In this document: one piece after another, positions 63,113 through 64,000 of the stretch
Numbering within the stretch: position 1 is the first letter of the stretch
Layout: the number at the start of each line of letters is the position of its first letter
Assembly (NCBI GenBank): GCA_024704765.1
Contig: JAKMXF010000011.1
Span: 479,557-543,556 of the forward strand
From: Oopsacas minuta
Lineage: Eukaryota > Porifera > Hexactinellida > Lyssacinosida > Leucopsacidae
Length of the DNA: 64,000 nucleotides
Direction: 5' to 3'
The notes under the pieces: model-generated
What the model saw: the letters and a program-made list of their open reading frames with translations, nothing else
What the model was told of the DNA's origin: nothing
The model's database searches: none
Position numbers and translations under genes: made by a program

Positions 63113-64000
63113 CAATTAGCTTCCATAATATCAGATCCGAAAATGAAGGTATTATCGTTGGTACTGTTGCTACAGATAATATATGAAGGACATGCATTCT
63201 ATAGACTAGGAACAGTGGGTGTAGGTACAACTAGTGGTACAATCTACTTGATAGATGCTAACACATTATTCCTGAAGGGTTTCTCAGCGAATGAGGCTGT
63301 AGTATTCAGAGGAGGTTCAGGAGGTAATCAAGTTACTGCTACAACCAATAGTGCTCTCTCCAATGTAAACATGATGCTAGATGGGGATGATGACTGGTTG
63401 AATGTATCACCCATTGAGGTTCGTACAGCCAGTGGGGATCAGCTGATAACATCATTTGATGTACCAGGAAATATCCAAATTCCTTGTAGTGCTGAGTATC
63501 TGGGAAAATTTTCTAGAAACGGCGCGAGTACATATCATTCTTTAGCTGGTGATGTGTTTTACGATGCTTTGAATAGACGACTGTTCGTAGCAGGTCTCTA
63601 TCTAGACGGAAATGCTCCAGCAGCATACATGTGGTTGGATACAAATGCAATACCCACAGGATCTGGTGTTAGAGCAGGATATAATGGTAGATATGCGAGA
63701 GTAGATGATGTGAATAACCAGGACACAAATGTTACACTCCCAATAGGAGGTGTACACACAGGCTACAGATCTCTCTCGGTTTGGTGTGAAGCCGTCTCGC
63801 AATCATTTGGCCATATAAGCATACCTCAATCCTCTGATTCATTTGAATGCAGTACAACATACGGATTTGTAATGCTGGGTAATTCTCCTCCTACTCATGG
63901 TGTTTCTGCAAAGGTCTATGTGCTAGGACCGAATACGATAGGGCTAAAAAACTTGTATTTCGATGGGAGTGCCCCTGCTACATGGTATTGGGCTGGATCC
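63113..64000 (+). repeat. Right arm of inverted duplication (pairs with 58070-58957)
   Basis: It is the mirror of the left arm, without indel, and continues beyond the window. Confidence 0.9.
63143..64000 (+). CDS. Skeletor-like gene, second copy, partial at the right edge
   Basis: The ATG at 63143 opens a frame running to the window end (286 codons). It covers the signal peptide, the first two DM13 repeats and part of the third, and is apparently the same protein as the first copy. The two genes are head to head, 4.2 kb apart start to start, with different upstream DNA beyond the 30 shared bases, so they may be expressed differently. Whether the remainder is intact cannot be seen. If it is complete, both copies would be functional near-identical paralogues; if not, this is a partial duplicate. 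Confidence 0.85.
   Translation, partial: MKVLSLVLLLQIIYEGHAFYRLGTVGVGTTSGTIYLIDANTLFLKGFSANEAVVFRGGSGGNQVTATTNSALSNVNMMLDGDDDWLNVSPIEVRTASGDQLITSFDVPGNIQIPCSAEYLGKFSRNGASTYHSLAGDVFYDALNRRLFVAGLYLDGNAPAAYMWLDTNAIPTGSGVRAGYNGRYARVDDVNNQDTNVTLPIGGVHTGYRSLSVWCEAVSQSFGHISIPQSSDSFECSTTYGFVMLGNSPPTHGVSAKVYVLGPNTIGLKNLYFDGSAPATWYWAGS

Overview
This is animal nuclear DNA: AT-rich, with spliced genes, metazoan domain families (SRCR, C-type lectin, immunoglobulin, FN3, nucleoplasmin-FKBP, mind-bomb-type E3, E2F/DP, FANCJ, Skeletor-like DM13/DOMON) and many cut-and-paste DNA transposons. The mix fits an early-branching metazoan, most likely a sponge. That placement is inference; nothing in the window fixes the species.

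Layout. 1-13 kb holds an NHL-repeat protein gene (+), a UBA/UBX protein fused to leucine-rich repeats (-), a broken dispersed coiled-coil/TM sequence, a 1.1 kb hairpin-forming inverted repeat, a MULE/FAR1-like transposase fragment and a divergent DP-type transcription factor gene (-). 13.1-27.7 kb is one large gene on the minus strand. I reconstruct 26 exons, all joined by phase-1 introns, giving about 2,521 residues: signal peptide, SRCR, two C-type lectin domains, two Ig domains, a third lectin domain, six tandem copies of a three-exon A-B-C Ig-like cassette, FN3, one TM helix and a very short tail. It is the most remarkable object here and looks like a surface recognition receptor built by exon shuffling and cassette amplification.

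27.7-36 kb is a transposon graveyard: two decayed copies of an unnamed transposon-type zinc-finger protein (one nested in a small TIR element), a third copy of the hairpin unit split by a hAT element with an exact 8-bp duplication, microsatellites and dispersed repeats. 36-51 kb has three intronless minus-strand genes: a mind-bomb-like RING E3 without the usual N-terminal half, a nucleoplasmin-fold FKBP prolyl isomerase, and an ankyrin protein that may be FEM1-like. They are separated by long gene-poor stretches.

51.5-64 kb has a dead mariner (DD34D with the second Asp changed to Gly), the C-terminal half of a FANCJ/BRIP1 helicase gene whose 5' exons are absent, a Skeletor-like secreted gene (-), a dead Tc1 element, a candidate hAT element, and a second inverted, apparently identical copy of the Skeletor-like gene running off the right edge.

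There are no operons. Most single genes are intronless, whereas the receptor and BRIP1 are spliced and carry TIR elements in their introns. No tRNA, rRNA or CRISPR could be supported.
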